From assembly GCF_030010625.1 (NCBI RefSeq), contig NZ_JASCXN010000009.1:142896-206895 (forward strand): DNA of 64,000 nt. The letters are read 5' to 3'. The notes beneath the pieces are model-generated. The model saw nothing but the letters and a program-made list of their open reading frames with translations. It ran no database searches and had not been told where the DNA came from. Positions 25,072 through 34,695 of the stretch are shown here, piece after piece (within the stretch, counting starts at the first letter, position 1; each line of letters opens with the position of its first letter). This stretch comes from Streptomyces sp. CC208A (GTDB lineage: Bacteria > Actinomycetota > Actinomycetes > Streptomycetales > Streptomycetaceae). A program made the translations under genes and the position numbers.

Positions 25072-26916
25072 CTACTCGCGGTCGTCGGCGGTGGCACGCC
25101 GCCGCATCCGGAAGAGGACGAGCCCGCCGGCGACGACGACCACGGCGGCGCCGACCCCGATCACCACCCCGGCCGAGGGGCCGGAGCCGCCCCCGGAACC
25201 GGCCGCTGACCCGGCGGGCACGGCCGACCACCAGCTCCAGTAGCCGTCCTGCCCCCACAGGTTGCCGGCGGCCTCGGGCATGGTGGTGATCGACGCGATG
25301 TGGTCGGTGCGGTACGCCTCCAGGGCGTTCGGATAGGCCATGACGTTCATGTACCCCGTCTCGTACAACCGGGACTGCATCCGCTTGACCAGATCCGCCC
25401 GCTTGGCGGTGTCGTACTCCACCGCCTGCCGCGCGTAGAGCGCGTCGAACTCCTCGTCGCAGATGAAGTTGTCGGTGGCGCCGGTGTCCTTCGGGGTGGC
25501 CGGGAGGGTGCCGCAGGTGTGGATGGAGAGCACGTAGTCGGGGTCGGGGTTGACCGACCAGCCGTCGAAGGCGAGGTCGTAGTCGCCCTTGGCCCACGGG
25601 TCGGAGACGCTGTCCAGGCACTCGACGGTCAGGCCGATGCCGAGCTTCCCCCACCACTCCTGGAGGTACTTGCCGACCGCCTTGTCGTTGGGGTCGGTGG
25701 CGTGGCAGAGGATGCGGAAGGAGAGCGGCTTGCCGTCCTTCCCGAGCCGCTTGCCCTCGCCGTTCTTCTTGTAGCCGGCGGCGAAGAGCAGCTTCTCCGC
25801 GTTGATCGGGTCGTACGCCCGCTTCTGGTCGGGCCCCGGCTTCCAGAAGTACGAGCCGAAGCGGGGCGGGATGTACCCCTCGCCCTCGACGGCGTGCCCC
25901 TGGAAGACCTTGTCGACGAGGGTGGCGCGGTCGACGGCGAGGAAGAGCGCCTTGCGCACGTCCGGGTCGAGGAGGGCCGGATGCCCGTTGCCGAAGGTCT
26001 TCCCGTCCCGGGAGCGGGCGCCCGGGTTGGTGGCGAGCGCGTAGAAGCGGCGCCCGGGGGCGTCGTTGACCTTGATGTCCTTCTGCGTCTTCAGCGCCGT
26101 CGCCTGAGCGGGCGTCAGATTGGGTACGAAGGACACCTCGCCCTTCTGGAGGGCGGCGACGGCCGCGTCGCCGTCCTTGTAGTACTTGAAGACCAGCTCG
26201 TCGAACTTGGGGGCGCCCCGCCAGAAGGTCTTGTTCGGCTTCAGCCTGATGTACTGGTCGACCTTGAAGTCGGTGATGACGAACGGGCCGTTGCCGACGA
26301 TCGGGAACTGCTGGTCGTTGTTGAACTTCGAGAGGTCGCCGACCTTCTCCCACACGTGCTTCGGCACGATCGGCACGTCGAGGGCCGTCATCGTCGCCTG
26401 CGGCTTCTTCAGCCGGATGACGAGAGTGCGCGGGTCGGGCGCGGTGACCTCGGCGAAGTTGGCCGTGAAGCTGCCGTTGGCGGTGGCCGCGTCCGGGTCG
26501 GTCATCATCTTGGTGAAGGTCCAGGCCGCGTCCTCGGCGGTGGCCGGCTTCCCGTCCGACCAGGTGGAGTCCTCGCGGATCTTGTACGTCCACGTCAGCT
26601 TGTCCGGCGAGGAGGACCACTCGGTCGCGAAGGCCGGGACCGTCCGCGCGTCCTTCGGGTCGTAGTTGGTGAGGTACTCGTACGCCAGCCGGTGGATGCT
26701 GGTGGAGGTGAGCCGCTGGGCCAGGAACGGGCTCAGCGAGTCGATGCTCTGCGAGACGGCCACCGTGAGCGTCGTACCGCCGGACTTCTCGTCCTCGGCG
26801 GCGGCCGGGGCGGCGGGGAGGGCCGCGAGCGAGGCGGCGGTGAGGGCGGTGGCGAGCAGGAGACGGGCGCGTGTGTGGAAGCGGGGGCGGGGCGGGACCT
26901 TCGTGACCATGACCAT
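25072..26916 (-). CDS. oppA: Peptide-binding protein of the ABC transporter, with C-terminal membrane anchor
   Basis: 614 residues, SBP family 5. Captures peptides outside the membrane for the OppBCDF complex. Sec signal peptide (about residues 1-43, ending in APAAAED) without a lipobox Cys. The family fold is recognisable from LTVAVSQSIDSLSPF, LTWTYKIREDSTWSDGKPATAEDAAWTF, VVGNGPF-like IVGNGPFVI and FDGWSVNPDPDYVL. After a Gly/Ser linker a single membrane helix (GVVIGVGAAVVVVAGGLVLF) and a basic RMRRR tail end the protein. Anchoring is therefore by the C-terminus rather than by lipid. ATG at 26916 follows GAGGT. First gene of the operon. Confidence 0.9.
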   Translation of the reverse strand: MVMVTKVPPRPRFHTRARLLLATALTAASLAALPAAPAAAEDEKSGGTTLTVAVSQSIDSLSPFLAQRLTSTSIHRLAYEYLTNYDPKDARTVPAFATEWSSSPDKLTWTYKIREDSTWSDGKPATAEDAAWTFTKMMTDPDAATANGSFTANFAEVTAPDPRTLVIRLKKPQATMTALDVPIVPKHVWEKVGDLSKFNNDQQFPIVGNGPFVITDFKVDQYIRLKPNKTFWRGAPKFDELVFKYYKDGDAAVAALQKGEVSFVPNLTPAQATALKTQKDIKVNDAPGRRFYALATNPGARSRDGKTFGNGHPALLDPDVRKALFLAVDRATLVDKVFQGHAVEGEGYIPPRFGSYFWKPGPDQKRAYDPINAEKLLFAAGYKKNGEGKRLGKDGKPLSFRILCHATDPNDKAVGKYLQEWWGKLGIGLTVECLDSVSDPWAKGDYDLAFDGWSVNPDPDYVLSIHTCGTLPATPKDTGATDNFICDEEFDALYARQAVEYDTAKRADLVKRMQSRLYETGYMNVMAYPNALEAYRTDHIASITTMPEAAGNLWGQDGYWSWWSAVPAGSAAGSGGGSGPSAGVVIGVGAAVVVVAGGLVLFRMRRRATADDRE

Positions 26917-27060
26917 GGGACGTGACCTCGCGTCGGTCGAGCTGTCGTGGAGTCGTGGATCTCGGGCGGACGGGCTGACGTCGGGTGGAGCGAAGATGTA
27001 CCAGCGGTGATCTGCCGTCGTCAACGATCCCTCAAACCCCGTGTGTGCTGCGGGAATGCC

Positions 27061-27094
27061 AAAAGGCTCCGTACCGGTGAACCGGTACGGAGCC
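27061..27094 (-). terminator. Rho-independent terminator of the EspI-like gene
   Basis: Read on the minus strand: a 13-bp perfect stem (27065-27077 with 27082-27094), TTCA loop and a TTTT tract. It lies 25 nt after the stop of the EspI-like gene and separates it from the opp operon. Confidence 0.88.
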
Positions 27095-27118
27095 CCATTG
27101 GTCTACTCCTGTGACGCC

Positions 27119-30037
27119 CTACTGCTGAGGGGCTGGCGGCGCCTGCGGGGGAGCCTGCGGCGGGGTCTGCGGAGGCAGCGGCTGCCCGAACGGCTGGCCC
27201 GGCGCGGGCGGAGCCCCGTACGGCTGCGCGGGCTGACCCGGCTGGTCGGAAGGCGCGGCCGGGGGGTAGGGCTGCTGCCCGTACGGCTGACCGGGCTGTC
27301 CGGGCTGACCGGGGTACGGCTGGGGCTGGGCCTGCGGCGGGTACGGCTGACCGGGCGCCGGCTGACCGGGGGCGTACTGGCCGGGCACCGGCGGCTGGCC
27401 GGGGTACGGCTGGCCCGGCGCGGGCGGAGCGCCGTACGGCTGTCCCGGCATCGGCTGTCCTGGCACGGGCTGTCCGGGCGCGGGCTGGCCGGGGGCGTAC
27501 TGGCCCGGCATCGGCGGGGCCATGTGCGGCGGCATGCCGCCCTGGCCGTCGCCGGTCCACAGGCCCTGCGCCTGCTGCGCCCGCGCGAAGTCCTCGGCCA
27601 CCATCGCCGAGAGGTCGAAGTACGCCTCCCGGGTCTTGGGCCGCATCATGTCGAGGTCCACCTCGGCACCGGCCGCCAGGTGTTCGTCGAAGGGCACCAC
27701 GATCACCCCGCGGCAGCGCGTCCTGAAGTGCTGCACGATGTCCTCGACCTTGATCATCTTGCCGGTCTCGCGGACCCCCGAGATGACCGTGATCGAGCGC
27801 TGCACCAGATCCGCGTACCCGTGCGCCGACAGCCAGTCCAGCGTCGTCGAGGCGCTGGAGGCGCCGTCCACGGACGGCGTGGAGATGATGATCAGCTGGT
27901 CGGCCAGGTCGAGCACCCCGCGCATGGCGCTGTACAGCAGACCCGTGCCGGAGTCGGTGAGGATCACCGGGTACTGCTTGCCGAGGACGTCGATCGCCCG
28001 CCGGTAGTCCTCGTCGTTGAAGGTCGTCGAGACGGCCGGGTCCACGTCGTTGGCGATGATCTCCAGACCGGAGGGCGCCTGCGAGGTGAACCGGCGGATG
28101 TCCATGTACGAGTTGAGGTACGGGATCGCCTGCACCAGGTCGCGGATGGTCGCGCCGGTCTCGCGCCGAACCCGGCGGCCGAGCGTGCCGGCGTCCGGGT
28201 TGGCGTCGATCGCCAGGATCTTGTCCTGGCGTTCGGTGGCGAGGGTCGCGCCGAGCGCGGTGGTCGTCGTGGTCTTGCCGACGCCGCCCTTGAGGGAGAT
28301 GACCGCGATCCGGTAGCAGGAGAGGACCGGCGTGCGGATCAGCTCCAGCTTCCGCTGCCGCTCCTGCTCCTCCTTCTTGCCGCCGAGCTTGAAGCGGGAG
28401 GCGGCGCCGGGGTTCCGGCTCGACTTGGGCTTCTGCTTGTTGTTGCGGAGCAGCCGGTCGGAGGAGAGCTCGACGGCCGCCGTGTAGCCCAGCGGGGCGC
28501 CCGGCACGGACCGCTCGCGCTGGTCGTGCGTGACCGACTGCGGCCAGGCCGCCCCGGTCCGGGGGTCGACGCCGGCCGGAGCGGCGGGGGGGTTGGGGGT
28601 GTGAGGGGCCTGGGGTGCCTGGGGGTAGCCGTATCCGCCCTGGGGCTGGGGCTGGGGCTGGGGCTGGGGCTGGGGCTGGGCCTGCGGCGGGAGGCCGTAT
28701 CCGCCGGGGGCGGGGGGCTGCGGCCGGGCCGGGTGGGGCTGACCCGGGTGCGGGTAGCCGTAGCCGGCGGGCGCGCCGGGACCCTGCGGGTAGCCGTATC
28801 CACCCTGCGGCGGTACGGCTCCGGGCGCGCCGGCCACCGGCTGCCCGGGCCACTGCGGCGCGGCCTGCGGGGTCTGCGGCGCCTGAGGGGTCTGCGGGGC
28901 CTGGGCGGCCTCGGGGGAGGCGGGCGGGAAGTTCGGCGGGAGCGGCGGCAGGGCGCCACCCGCGGCGGGCGCGCCCGGGAAGGCCCCGGGGGCGCCGGGA
29001 GCGGCGGACGCGTCGGCCGGGGCGCCCTCGGCGGGCAGCGGCATGGCGGCGGGCAGTGGGGCGGGAGCGGCGTCGGTGGGGGCGGCGTCGGTGGGCAGCG
29101 GGGCCGGGGCGGTGTCGGCGGGCTCTCCGGCCGCGCCGTCCTGCTCCTCCTTCGCCGGCGCCTCAGCCGGCGCCTCCGGCTCGGCCTCGGCGGGATCGTC
29201 CTCGCCGTTGTCCTCGGCCTGAGGCTCGCCCTGGTCCTCGCTCTCGTCCCGCTCGTTCGACGGCGCCATGTCGGTGTCCGCGCCGCTCTCGGTCTCGATG
29301 TCGGCGTCGACGTCGGTCTCGGCGTCCGCCGGGGCGGCCTCGGCCGCAGCCTCCGGAGCCGCCGTGTCGTCCGGCCCGTCACCGGCGGCCTCGTCCGCGG
29401 CGGGAGCCGGAGGGACGTCGGCGCGGGCCAGGCCCGCGGCCTCGGGGGACCCCGGCAGGGGACCGGTCGGTGCGGGGGCCGGCTGCGCGGCGGCGTCCGG
29501 CCGGAGCGCCGCCGGGTTGAAGCGCATGGTGGCGCCGCTCTCCAGGTCCCCGCCGCCGAAGGGCGCGGCGGGAGCCGGGGCGGGAGTCGGTACGGGCGCG
29601 GGACCCGGGTACGTGGGCGGCGCGGCGGGCGTGCCGGGAGCACCGGCCTCGGGCCCGTACGCCCCGTACGCCCCAGGGGGCGGAACCTGCCCAGGGAGCT
29701 GGCCGGGCCCCTGCCCCGGGATCTGGCCGGGCACCTGCCCGGGGACCTGACCGGCCGCGGGCATGGGCGCGGCGGCCTGCCCCGGCACCGGTGGCGGGTT
29801 GTGCGTCCAGCCGGGCTGGAGGCCGCCCGGCGGCATGCCGGGGACCGGGACCGGCGCGCCCGTCGGCGGCGGGGGAGTGGTCCCGGCGCCTCCCGAACCG
29901 CCCGGCGCGCTCTGCGTGTACCAGGCGGGCGGGGTGTAGTCGATGGTGAACTCACCCGTCATCTCGGCGGGATCCGCGTCGGACTCGTCGGCGGGCACGT
30001 CCCAGCCCCCGCGGATGTCGTCGCGATCGCCGTTCAC
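27119..30037 (-). CDS. EspI-like MinD/ParA-family ATPase of the type VII secretion cluster
   Basis: 972 residues. N-terminal 25 residues are acidic ([14 protein letters not shown]) and lead into [14 protein letters not shown]; a very long Pro/Ala/Gln/Gly-rich region to about 540 follows. The ATPase has a deviant Walker A ([14 protein letters not shown], near 584) and the MinD-like segments [21 protein letters not shown] and [15 protein letters not shown]. The C-terminus is again Pro/Gln/Gly repeats (GQPxPGQP). EspI of mycobacterial ESX-1 has the same layout and modulates secretion according to ATP status; the function here is inferred. GTG at 30037 follows AGGAGG. A six-nucleotide repeat (CTGGGG)n encodes a Pro-Gln run. 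Long disordered regions may bind partners. Confidence 0.85.
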   Translation of the reverse strand: MNGDRDDIRGGWDVPADESDADPAEMTGEFTIDYTPPAWYTQSAPGGSGGAGTTPPPPTGAPVPVPGMPPGGLQPGWTHNPPPVPGQAAAPMPAAGQVPGQVPGQIPGQGPGQLPGQVPPPGAYGAYGPEAGAPGTPAAPPTYPGPAPVPTPAPAPAAPFGGGDLESGATMRFNPAALRPDAAAQPAPAPTGPLPGSPEAAGLARADVPPAPAADEAAGDGPDDTAAPEAAAEAAPADAETDVDADIETESGADTDMAPSNERDESEDQGEPQAEDNGEDDPAEAEPEAPAEAPAKEEQDGAAGEPADTAPAPLPTDAAPTDAAPAPLPAAMPLPAEGAPADASAAPGAPGAFPGAPAAGGALPPLPPNFPPASPEAAQAPQTPQAPQTPQAAPQWPGQPVAGAPGAVPPQGGYGYPQGPGAPAGYGYPHPGQPHPARPQPPAPGGYGLPPQAQPQPQPQPQPQPQGGYGYPQAPQAPHTPNPPAAPAGVDPRTGAAWPQSVTHDQRERSVPGAPLGYTAAVELSSDRLLRNNKQKPKSSRNPGAASRFKLGGKKEEQERQRKLELIRTPVLSCYRIAVISLKGGVGKTTTTTALGATLATERQDKILAIDANPDAGTLGRRVRRETGATIRDLVQAIPYLNSYMDIRRFTSQAPSGLEIIANDVDPAVSTTFNDEDYRRAIDVLGKQYPVILTDSGTGLLYSAMRGVLDLADQLIIISTPSVDGASSASTTLDWLSAHGYADLVQRSITVISGVRETGKMIKVEDIVQHFRTRCRGVIVVPFDEHLAAGAEVDLDMMRPKTREAYFDLSAMVAEDFARAQQAQGLWTGDGQGGMPPHMAPPMPGQYAPGQPAPGQPVPGQPMPGQPYGAPPAPGQPYPGQPPVPGQYAPGQPAPGQPYPPQAQPQPYPGQPGQPGQPYGQQPYPPAAPSDQPGQPAQPYGAPPAPGQPFGQPLPPQTPPQAPPQAPPAPQQ
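28639..28682 (-). repeat. In-frame hexanucleotide tract (CTGGGG)n in the EspI-like gene
   Basis: About seven tandem 6-nt units encode a Pro-Gln repeat in the disordered N-terminal region. Slippage changes length but not frame. Confidence 0.7.
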
Positions 30038-30371
30038 TTTGCCTCCTGGTGTGGTCGAGCACCCTTGTGCCGTCGTGCGTCGGGGCCACCGTCTCACTGC
30101 CGATCGGCCGGCTCTCCCCTCGGACCCGGCGAACGTTCCGAGGGATCCTCCGCCGCGCCCCCACCCACCCTAAACGCCCGCAACCCGGCTGCGGCAGGCC
30201 CGTCCTCCCCCGAAGGCCGTCCCTCCCGCCGCGAGCCCGGCCAGGGTGACGCCGGTGCGGCGGAGCGTGAGGAAGCGCACGGTTCAAAACCGTCTGCTCC
30301 GGAAGAAAAGGCCGAATCCGTACAGCGACGCGTACCCCGCGAAGACCCGGCCCCCTCCTCGAACGGGTGAA
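30038..30371. other. Gene-free region upstream of the EspI-like gene
   Basis: About 330 bp without a supported gene. It holds the promoter for the EspI-like gene on the minus strand (AGGAGG at its start). It also has an A/T-richer patch at 30279-30320 with a 6-bp palindrome (ACGGTT-CAA-AACCGT). No coding frame with convincing composition or recognisable product is seen on either strand. Confidence 0.5.
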
Positions 30372-30427
30372 GTGACGAACCGGCGGCCGCGGTCCCTCGC
30401 CCGGGACCACGACCGCCGGTTCGTCAC
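30372..30427 (-). terminator. 24-bp imperfect hairpin after the DUF397 gene
   Basis: Arms 30372-30395 and 30404-30427 pair over 24 bp; the two mismatches become G-U pairs in minus-strand RNA. It begins 31 nt after the stop of the DUF397 gene. The outer stem contains GTGACGAAC, also found twice upstream of the gene at 36151. Confidence 0.75.
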
Positions 30428-30458
30428 GCTCCTCGCCGCCGTCCGGCGGCCGCCGGAC

Positions 30459-30692
30459 TCAGCGCAGGTCGAACTCGCCGTCCCGCGCGCCGAGCACGAA
30501 CGCCCGCCACTCCGCCTCCGTGTACCGCAGCACGGTGTCGTGGTCCAGCGAGGAACGCATGGCGACGGCACCGCCCGGCAGATGGGCGATCTCGACGCGC
30601 TCCTCGTCCGGGCTCGTACCGGGGGCGCCGATCCACTCGACGCCCGAGATGTCGAGGGCGTACAACTCGTCCTTCTCCTGCGCGCTCCCCAT
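30459..30692 (-). CDS. DUF397 domain protein
   Basis: 77-residue protein with the DUF397 pattern: ELYALDISGVEWIG, EERVEIAHLPGGAVAMRSS and a closing WRAFVLGARDGEFDL. These small proteins are very common in Streptomyces and usually sit beside an XRE-type HTH regulator; no HTH gene is adjacent here. GAAAGGAAT precedes the ATG. In characterised pairs the DUF397 protein behaves like the small partner of a regulator/toxin-antitoxin-like module; whether that holds for this orphan copy is unknown. Confidence 0.88.
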   Translation of the reverse strand: MGSAQEKDELYALDISGVEWIGAPGTSPDEERVEIAHLPGGAVAMRSSLDHDTVLRYTEAEWRAFVLGARDGEFDLR

Positions 30693-30885
30693 GGGGATTC
30701 CTTTCGCTCACGGCCTGTCGGCGGACCATGTGGACCATGCGGCCCATGTGTCCCGTGGTGCCGGGCAGTTGGGTCCCACCCGTGTCACCAGGAGAAATAG
30801 TAGGGAGTCGGGGCCACGCAGGGGGCCCCTTCGGCCGATCCCGGCCCCTTCGCCCGATCCCCGTACGCACTCCGCACCGCGCGGT
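30693..30885. promoter_or_regulatory. Upstream region of the DUF397 gene
   Basis: 193 bp between the DUF397 start and the end of the EccE-operon gene. It contains the DUF397 promoter and a short G/C palindrome (GGGGCC-N-GGCCCC, about 30812-30830) that may terminate the incoming minus-strand operon. No gene is seen. Confidence 0.35.
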
Positions 30886-31629
30886 TCAGTCCATGCGGCG
30901 GGCCGTGCCGAGCAGGCCCGACTCCGCGTCCGTGGCGTTCGTGATCACCCAGTGGCGCTCGCCGCCCGCGCACCACAGGGTCACGCCGTCCGCGAGCGTC
31001 GGCAGCGCGTCGACCTCGTTCTGCGTCAGGCCCAGGATACGGCCGGTCTGCTGCGCCTCCTGCGGGGAGACCCGCTGGACGCCGACGAGCGTGGCCGCGC
31101 GCATCAGGCGCGGGGCGACCGGGCTGAGGTACGGCAGGAGGGTGAGCACGGACTGCCACGGCGAGGAGACGACCCGCCCGCGCGGCGGCCGCATGCCGCA
31201 GTCCCGGACCACGACCGCCGGGCTGCCGACGGTCGCGCCCAACGGCGGGACCCGGCCCACGTCGTGGAGCGTGATGCACTCCAGGCCCGCCCCCGCCGCC
31301 TGCGCGAGCCCGACCCACGCGTGGGGGCGGCCGGTCTCCACCACGACCCGGGAGCCGGTCGCGGCGGCGCGCAGCGCGAGCACCTGCGCCGTCCACAGGC
31401 CGCCGATCAGGAGGACGTCGTACGGCGTCGAGCGGTGGAAGCCCACCAGCTGCGCGCGCCCCTCGGAGTCCTCGCCGATCACCACGCCGTCGTCGCCCAC
31501 CGGCAGGGAGAGCGCGCCGAGTTCGGCCGCCGGGAGGGTGTGCCCCGCGTGTCGGGGCCCGATCAGCCCGCGCAGCCCCTTCACCGCTCCACCCACCGCT
31601 TCACCCCTCGCTCCACCACGGCCCCTCAT
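30886..31629 (-). CDS. Unidentified type VII cluster protein next to eccE
   Basis: 247 residues with no clear named domain. Two alpha/beta-looking stretches (YDVLLIGGLWTAQVLALRAAATGSRVVVETGRP and AWVGLAQAAGAGLECITLHDVG parts) suggest a degenerate nucleotide-binding-like or FHA-like fold. The sequence LPVGDDGVVIGEDSEGRAQLVGF near the N-terminus has the look of a regulatory beta-domain. No signal peptide or membrane segment. Its ATG overlaps the eccE stop (ATGA), so it is made with EccE and probably serves the secretion machine from the cytoplasmic side. The gene is commonly linked to eccE in streptomycete ESX loci; function unknown. Confidence 0.75.
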   Translation of the reverse strand: MRGRGGARGEAVGGAVKGLRGLIGPRHAGHTLPAAELGALSLPVGDDGVVIGEDSEGRAQLVGFHRSTPYDVLLIGGLWTAQVLALRAAATGSRVVVETGRPHAWVGLAQAAGAGLECITLHDVGRVPPLGATVGSPAVVVRDCGMRPPRGRVVSSPWQSVLTLLPYLSPVAPRLMRAATLVGVQRVSPQEAQQTGRILGLTQNEVDALPTLADGVTLWCAGGERHWVITNATDAESGLLGTARRMD

Positions 31630-32990
31630 CGGGCACCCCCGAGGGGCATCGTCGCCAGTACGCCCGGCAGTTGCTCGCGGTCGAGGCGCAGCAGGCCGAC
31701 CTTCCCCGCGCGCGCCGCCTGCTCCAGAGTCCGCCGCACCCGGACCAGTTCGTTGTCGGAGCCGCCGGTCACCCGGACGTGGCCACCGACCTCCATCGCG
31801 CCCTGGCGCGTCCCGCGCCGGACGGTGAGGCTGAACGTCGTCGCGTACGCGGGCACCGAGGTCAGCAGCGAGACCAGCCGGGGCAGCGGCGCCGCGCCCC
31901 GCCCCAGCTCGGGCCAGCGCCCGATCGCGTACGTGGTGTGCCAGCGGTCGTCGCACCGCCAGACCCGCGAGGTCTCCGCCGTCCGCCGCTGCGGCGCCGC
32001 ACCGGCCCGGCCGGCCCGGGCGGCCGCGTGCGGGCTCGTACAAGCCGCCGTCGCGATGGCCGAGTTGACTTCTTCCTGATCGAGGACGACCGCCTGGAAA
32101 CCGGCCCCTGTGATACGGCTCGCCAGATGGTCCGCGATCCGCACCAGGCACCGCTGCGCGCCCTCCAGACCGCCGCCGCGCGCCGCGACCGCCTCCCTGC
32201 ACCGCTCGGGGTCCAGCTTCACCGCCACCCAGGTCAGCCGCAGCGCGGGCGCCCCGGTCCGCTCCTGGAGGGGAGTGTACGAGAGCCGGGCCACGGCCTG
32301 CTGGGGGAGGTGCGGCGCCGGGGCCGGGCGCACCTGCTGCACCAGCTGCACCGACTCGACCACGATGTCGTCGACCTCCAGGGCGTCGCCGAGGAGGGAC
32401 AGCGGGAAGGCGCGGGCGCCGAAGACCGGCCGCAGCGCCGAACCGCTCGCCTCGACCCGCAGCACGGCGGTGAGGAAGGAGCCGTCGCCCAGCATGCCGA
32501 CCGTACGGTGGTTGCGGTCGACGTACGGCCAGGCGTCGAAGCCCCGCACGCTCTCCGTCACCGGGGCGAGCGAGGGATCCCCGTCGGGCGCCGCGGGGGC
32601 GGTGTCCCGCCGGCGCGCCCGCAGCGCGAGCGCGGTCCCCATCCAGTCCTGCACGGCCTGGCCGCGGCGGCGTATCACCGCGAGGAGGACGAGGACACCG
32701 GCGGCCACGCACGTGGGGACGAGCCAGAGACCGCCGAGCACGAAGCCGACGGCCACCAGGGCGAGCGCCGCCTCGACGAGCACCAGCTGACGGAGCTGCA
32801 CCGGACCGATCCGGCCGGTGCGTGACAGCGGCCGGAGCGTCGTCGTCGCCGGGACGGGCCGCGGGACGGCCCCTGCGACGGGGGCCCCGCCGCGCATCTC
32901 ACCGCGCTCGTTGCTGCGTTGCCGTCGGGAAGATTGCGGCGCCCGGCCGCCGGCCCGCCGCCCGTCGCGCGCACGCGTCGCCGTACCCAT
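31626..32990 (-). CDS. eccE: Type VII secretion protein EccE
   Basis: 454 residues. After a basic, Arg-rich N-terminus (about 1-70) come two adjacent membrane helices (QLVLVEAALALVAVGFVLGG and PTCVAAGVLVLLAVI, about 80-120). A large soluble domain follows with SVRGFDAWPYVDRNHRTVGMLGDGS, which matches the EccE family. EccE sits at the edge of the ESX membrane complex with EccB, EccC and EccD and the mycosin. The ATG at 32990 was preferred because upstream codons would overlap the promoter shared with divergent eccB. Coupled to the downstream accessory gene. Confidence 0.85.
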   Translation of the reverse strand: MGTATRARDGRRAGGRAPQSSRRQRSNERGEMRGGAPVAGAVPRPVPATTTLRPLSRTGRIGPVQLRQLVLVEAALALVAVGFVLGGLWLVPTCVAAGVLVLLAVIRRRGQAVQDWMGTALALRARRRDTAPAAPDGDPSLAPVTESVRGFDAWPYVDRNHRTVGMLGDGSFLTAVLRVEASGSALRPVFGARAFPLSLLGDALEVDDIVVESVQLVQQVRPAPAPHLPQQAVARLSYTPLQERTGAPALRLTWVAVKLDPERCREAVAARGGGLEGAQRCLVRIADHLASRITGAGFQAVVLDQEEVNSAIATAACTSPHAAARAGRAGAAPQRRTAETSRVWRCDDRWHTTYAIGRWPELGRGAAPLPRLVSLLTSVPAYATTFSLTVRRGTRQGAMEVGGHVRVTGGSDNELVRVRRTLEQAARAGKVGLLRLDREQLPGVLATMPLGGAR

Positions 32991-33171
32991 CGCCGCGTTG
33001 CCCCCTCGTGTCCGTAATAGCCGAATTACCTTGGGCGTTGACAGGGCGATCACCCTACCTGAGCGGTGAGACACGGGTGCCGCCAGGCATAGTAGGGGGC
33101 GACGCGACGGCGGACGGGCCCGTCGAGTGTGGCAACCTGGTCGGCCGGCGGGGAGAGGGACGACACTTCAG
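32991..33171. promoter_or_regulatory. Divergent promoter region between eccE and eccB
   Basis: 181 bp. A perfect TTGACA box is at 33038-33043 on the plus strand, but no good -10 lies 16-18 nt after it. On the minus strand TAGGGT (near 33060-33055) could be a -10 for eccE. GAGAGGG (33163-33169 region) serves eccB. Confidence 0.3.
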
Positions 33172-34695
33172 ATGGCATCACGACGGGATGAGCTGAACGC
33201 CTACACCTTCGCGAAGCGAAGGCTGGTCGCGCAGTTCGTGCAGCCGAACTCGACCGGCTCCGAGGAAGGCGCGCCCCGCCCGCTGCGCGCGGTGGTGCCG
33301 GGTGCCGTCGTCGGCGTCGTGGTCCTCGCGGTCTTCGGGGCGTGGGGCATGTTCAAGCCCGTCGCCCCCAGGGACTGGGACAAGCCCGGCCAGAACGTGA
33401 TCATCGCCGACAAGTCGACCACCCGGTACGTGGTGCTCAAGACCGGCGACAAGACCCAGCTCCACCCGGTCCTCAACATGTCGTCGGCGAAGCTGCTCCT
33501 CGACCCCGACAAGGACAAGATCATCACCGTCGCCGAGTCCGTGCTCGACAGCGGCAAGATCCCGCACGGCGCCACCCTCGGCATCCCCTACGCCCCCGAC
33601 CGCCTCCCCGGCGAGAAGGAGGCCGGCGCCGCCAAGCGCTGGGCCGTGTGCGAGCGGCCCGGCGAGGGCGGCCGCGCCATCCAGAAGGCCGCCTTCGTCC
33701 TCGCCGCGCGCGAGGAGGCGAAGACCGACGGCCCCGAGCGCCTGACCGGCGGCGAGCTCCTGTACGTCGAGGGCCCCGACCGCACCCGCTACGTGGTCGA
33801 CGCCCGGGGGACCGCGTACCCCGTAGAGAAGGACGAACTGCTGCTGCGTCAGCTCGTCGGCCAGGGCCGCGTCGCCCAGCGCGTCTCCGAGGCATGGCTG
33901 AAGACCCTCCACAAGGGCGACACCATCTCCTTCCCCACCGTCCCCGGCCGGCCCGGCGCCCCCGCCGGGGTCGGCGGCCTGCCGCCCGAGGTCGGCAAGG
34001 TCGGCATGGTGCTGTCCGCCACGGACGGCACCCGGAAGCAGATGTACGTCGTCCTCCAGGACCGGGTCGCCCCCGTCTCGGACTTCACCGCCAAACTGCT
34101 GCTCAACAGCCGTGAGCTGGTCTCCCTCGGCCAGGCCGGCCAGGCCACCTCGGTCAGCGGCGGCGCCTTCCAGCCCGGCAGCGCCTTCGGCCGGGACAAG
34201 AAGTGGCCGAAGGCCGTGCCGGTCCCCGTCAACGAGGCGAGCACCGCCGAAGGCCGCCGCAACACCGTCTGCAACGTGCTCCGCGAGGTCGACGCCGACA
34301 ACGGCGCCACCACCCTGAGCACCTGGGCGGGCAAGGACTTCCCCGCCACCCTGCCGACCGGCTCCAGCAGCGCGTACGTCACCCCCGGATCGGGCCAGCT
34401 CTTCCGCCAGTTCAAGGGCTCCACCACCTCCAGCGGCTTCCTCTTCCTCGTCACCGACACCGGCCTGCGCTACGCGATGCAGTCCAACGGCGACACCGCC
34501 ACCGACGACTCCGGCATCGGCTCCTCCGGCTCGGACGAGGAGAAGCAGGCCCGCCAGGCCGAGGCCCAGCAGGCCCAGAACCGCCTCGGCTACAAGAACG
34601 TCGAACCCCTCCCCATCCCCGCCGAGTGGTCGACCTTCCTGCCCACAGGCCCCCGCCTCTCCACGGGCGCCGCACGCCAGCCGCAGGGCTCATGA
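33172..34695 (+). CDS. eccB: Type VII secretion protein EccB
   Basis: 507 residues. Begins with the family signature MASRRDELNAYTFAKRR, then a single membrane helix (about 43-63, VVPGAVVGVVVLAVFGAWGM) and a large extracytoplasmic domain containing the R1-R4 type repeats (YVVLKTGDKTQLHPVLNMSSAKLLL; ATLGIPYAPDRLPG). Two Cys residues far apart (VCERPG; TVCNVL) match the conserved disulfide of EccB. It stabilises the ESX membrane pore. The ATG at 33172 coincides with the conserved N-terminus. It overlaps the mycosin gene by ATGA. Confidence 0.93.
   Translation: MASRRDELNAYTFAKRRLVAQFVQPNSTGSEEGAPRPLRAVVPGAVVGVVVLAVFGAWGMFKPVAPRDWDKPGQNVIIADKSTTRYVVLKTGDKTQLHPVLNMSSAKLLLDPDKDKIITVAESVLDSGKIPHGATLGIPYAPDRLPGEKEAGAAKRWAVCERPGEGGRAIQKAAFVLAAREEAKTDGPERLTGGELLYVEGPDRTRYVVDARGTAYPVEKDELLLRQLVGQGRVAQRVSEAWLKTLHKGDTISFPTVPGRPGAPAGVGGLPPEVGKVGMVLSATDGTRKQMYVVLQDRVAPVSDFTAKLLLNSRELVSLGQAGQATSVSGGAFQPGSAFGRDKKWPKAVPVPVNEASTAEGRRNTVCNVLREVDADNGATTLSTWAGKDFPATLPTGSSSAYVTPGSGQLFRQFKGSTTSSGFLFLVTDTGLRYAMQSNGDTATDDSGIGSSGSDEEKQARQAEAQQAQNRLGYKNVEPLPIPAEWSTFLPTGPRLSTGAARQPQGS

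Noticed and set aside
30272..30302. tRNA T-arm-like sequence (GGTTCAAAACC)
   Set aside because: Only a 4-bp stem with an imperfect loop; no acceptor, D or anticodon arm can be matched around it on either strand.
33038..33043. TTGACA as an eccB promoter
   Set aside because: No acceptable -10 hexamer is found 16-18 nt downstream, so I list it only as part of a region.
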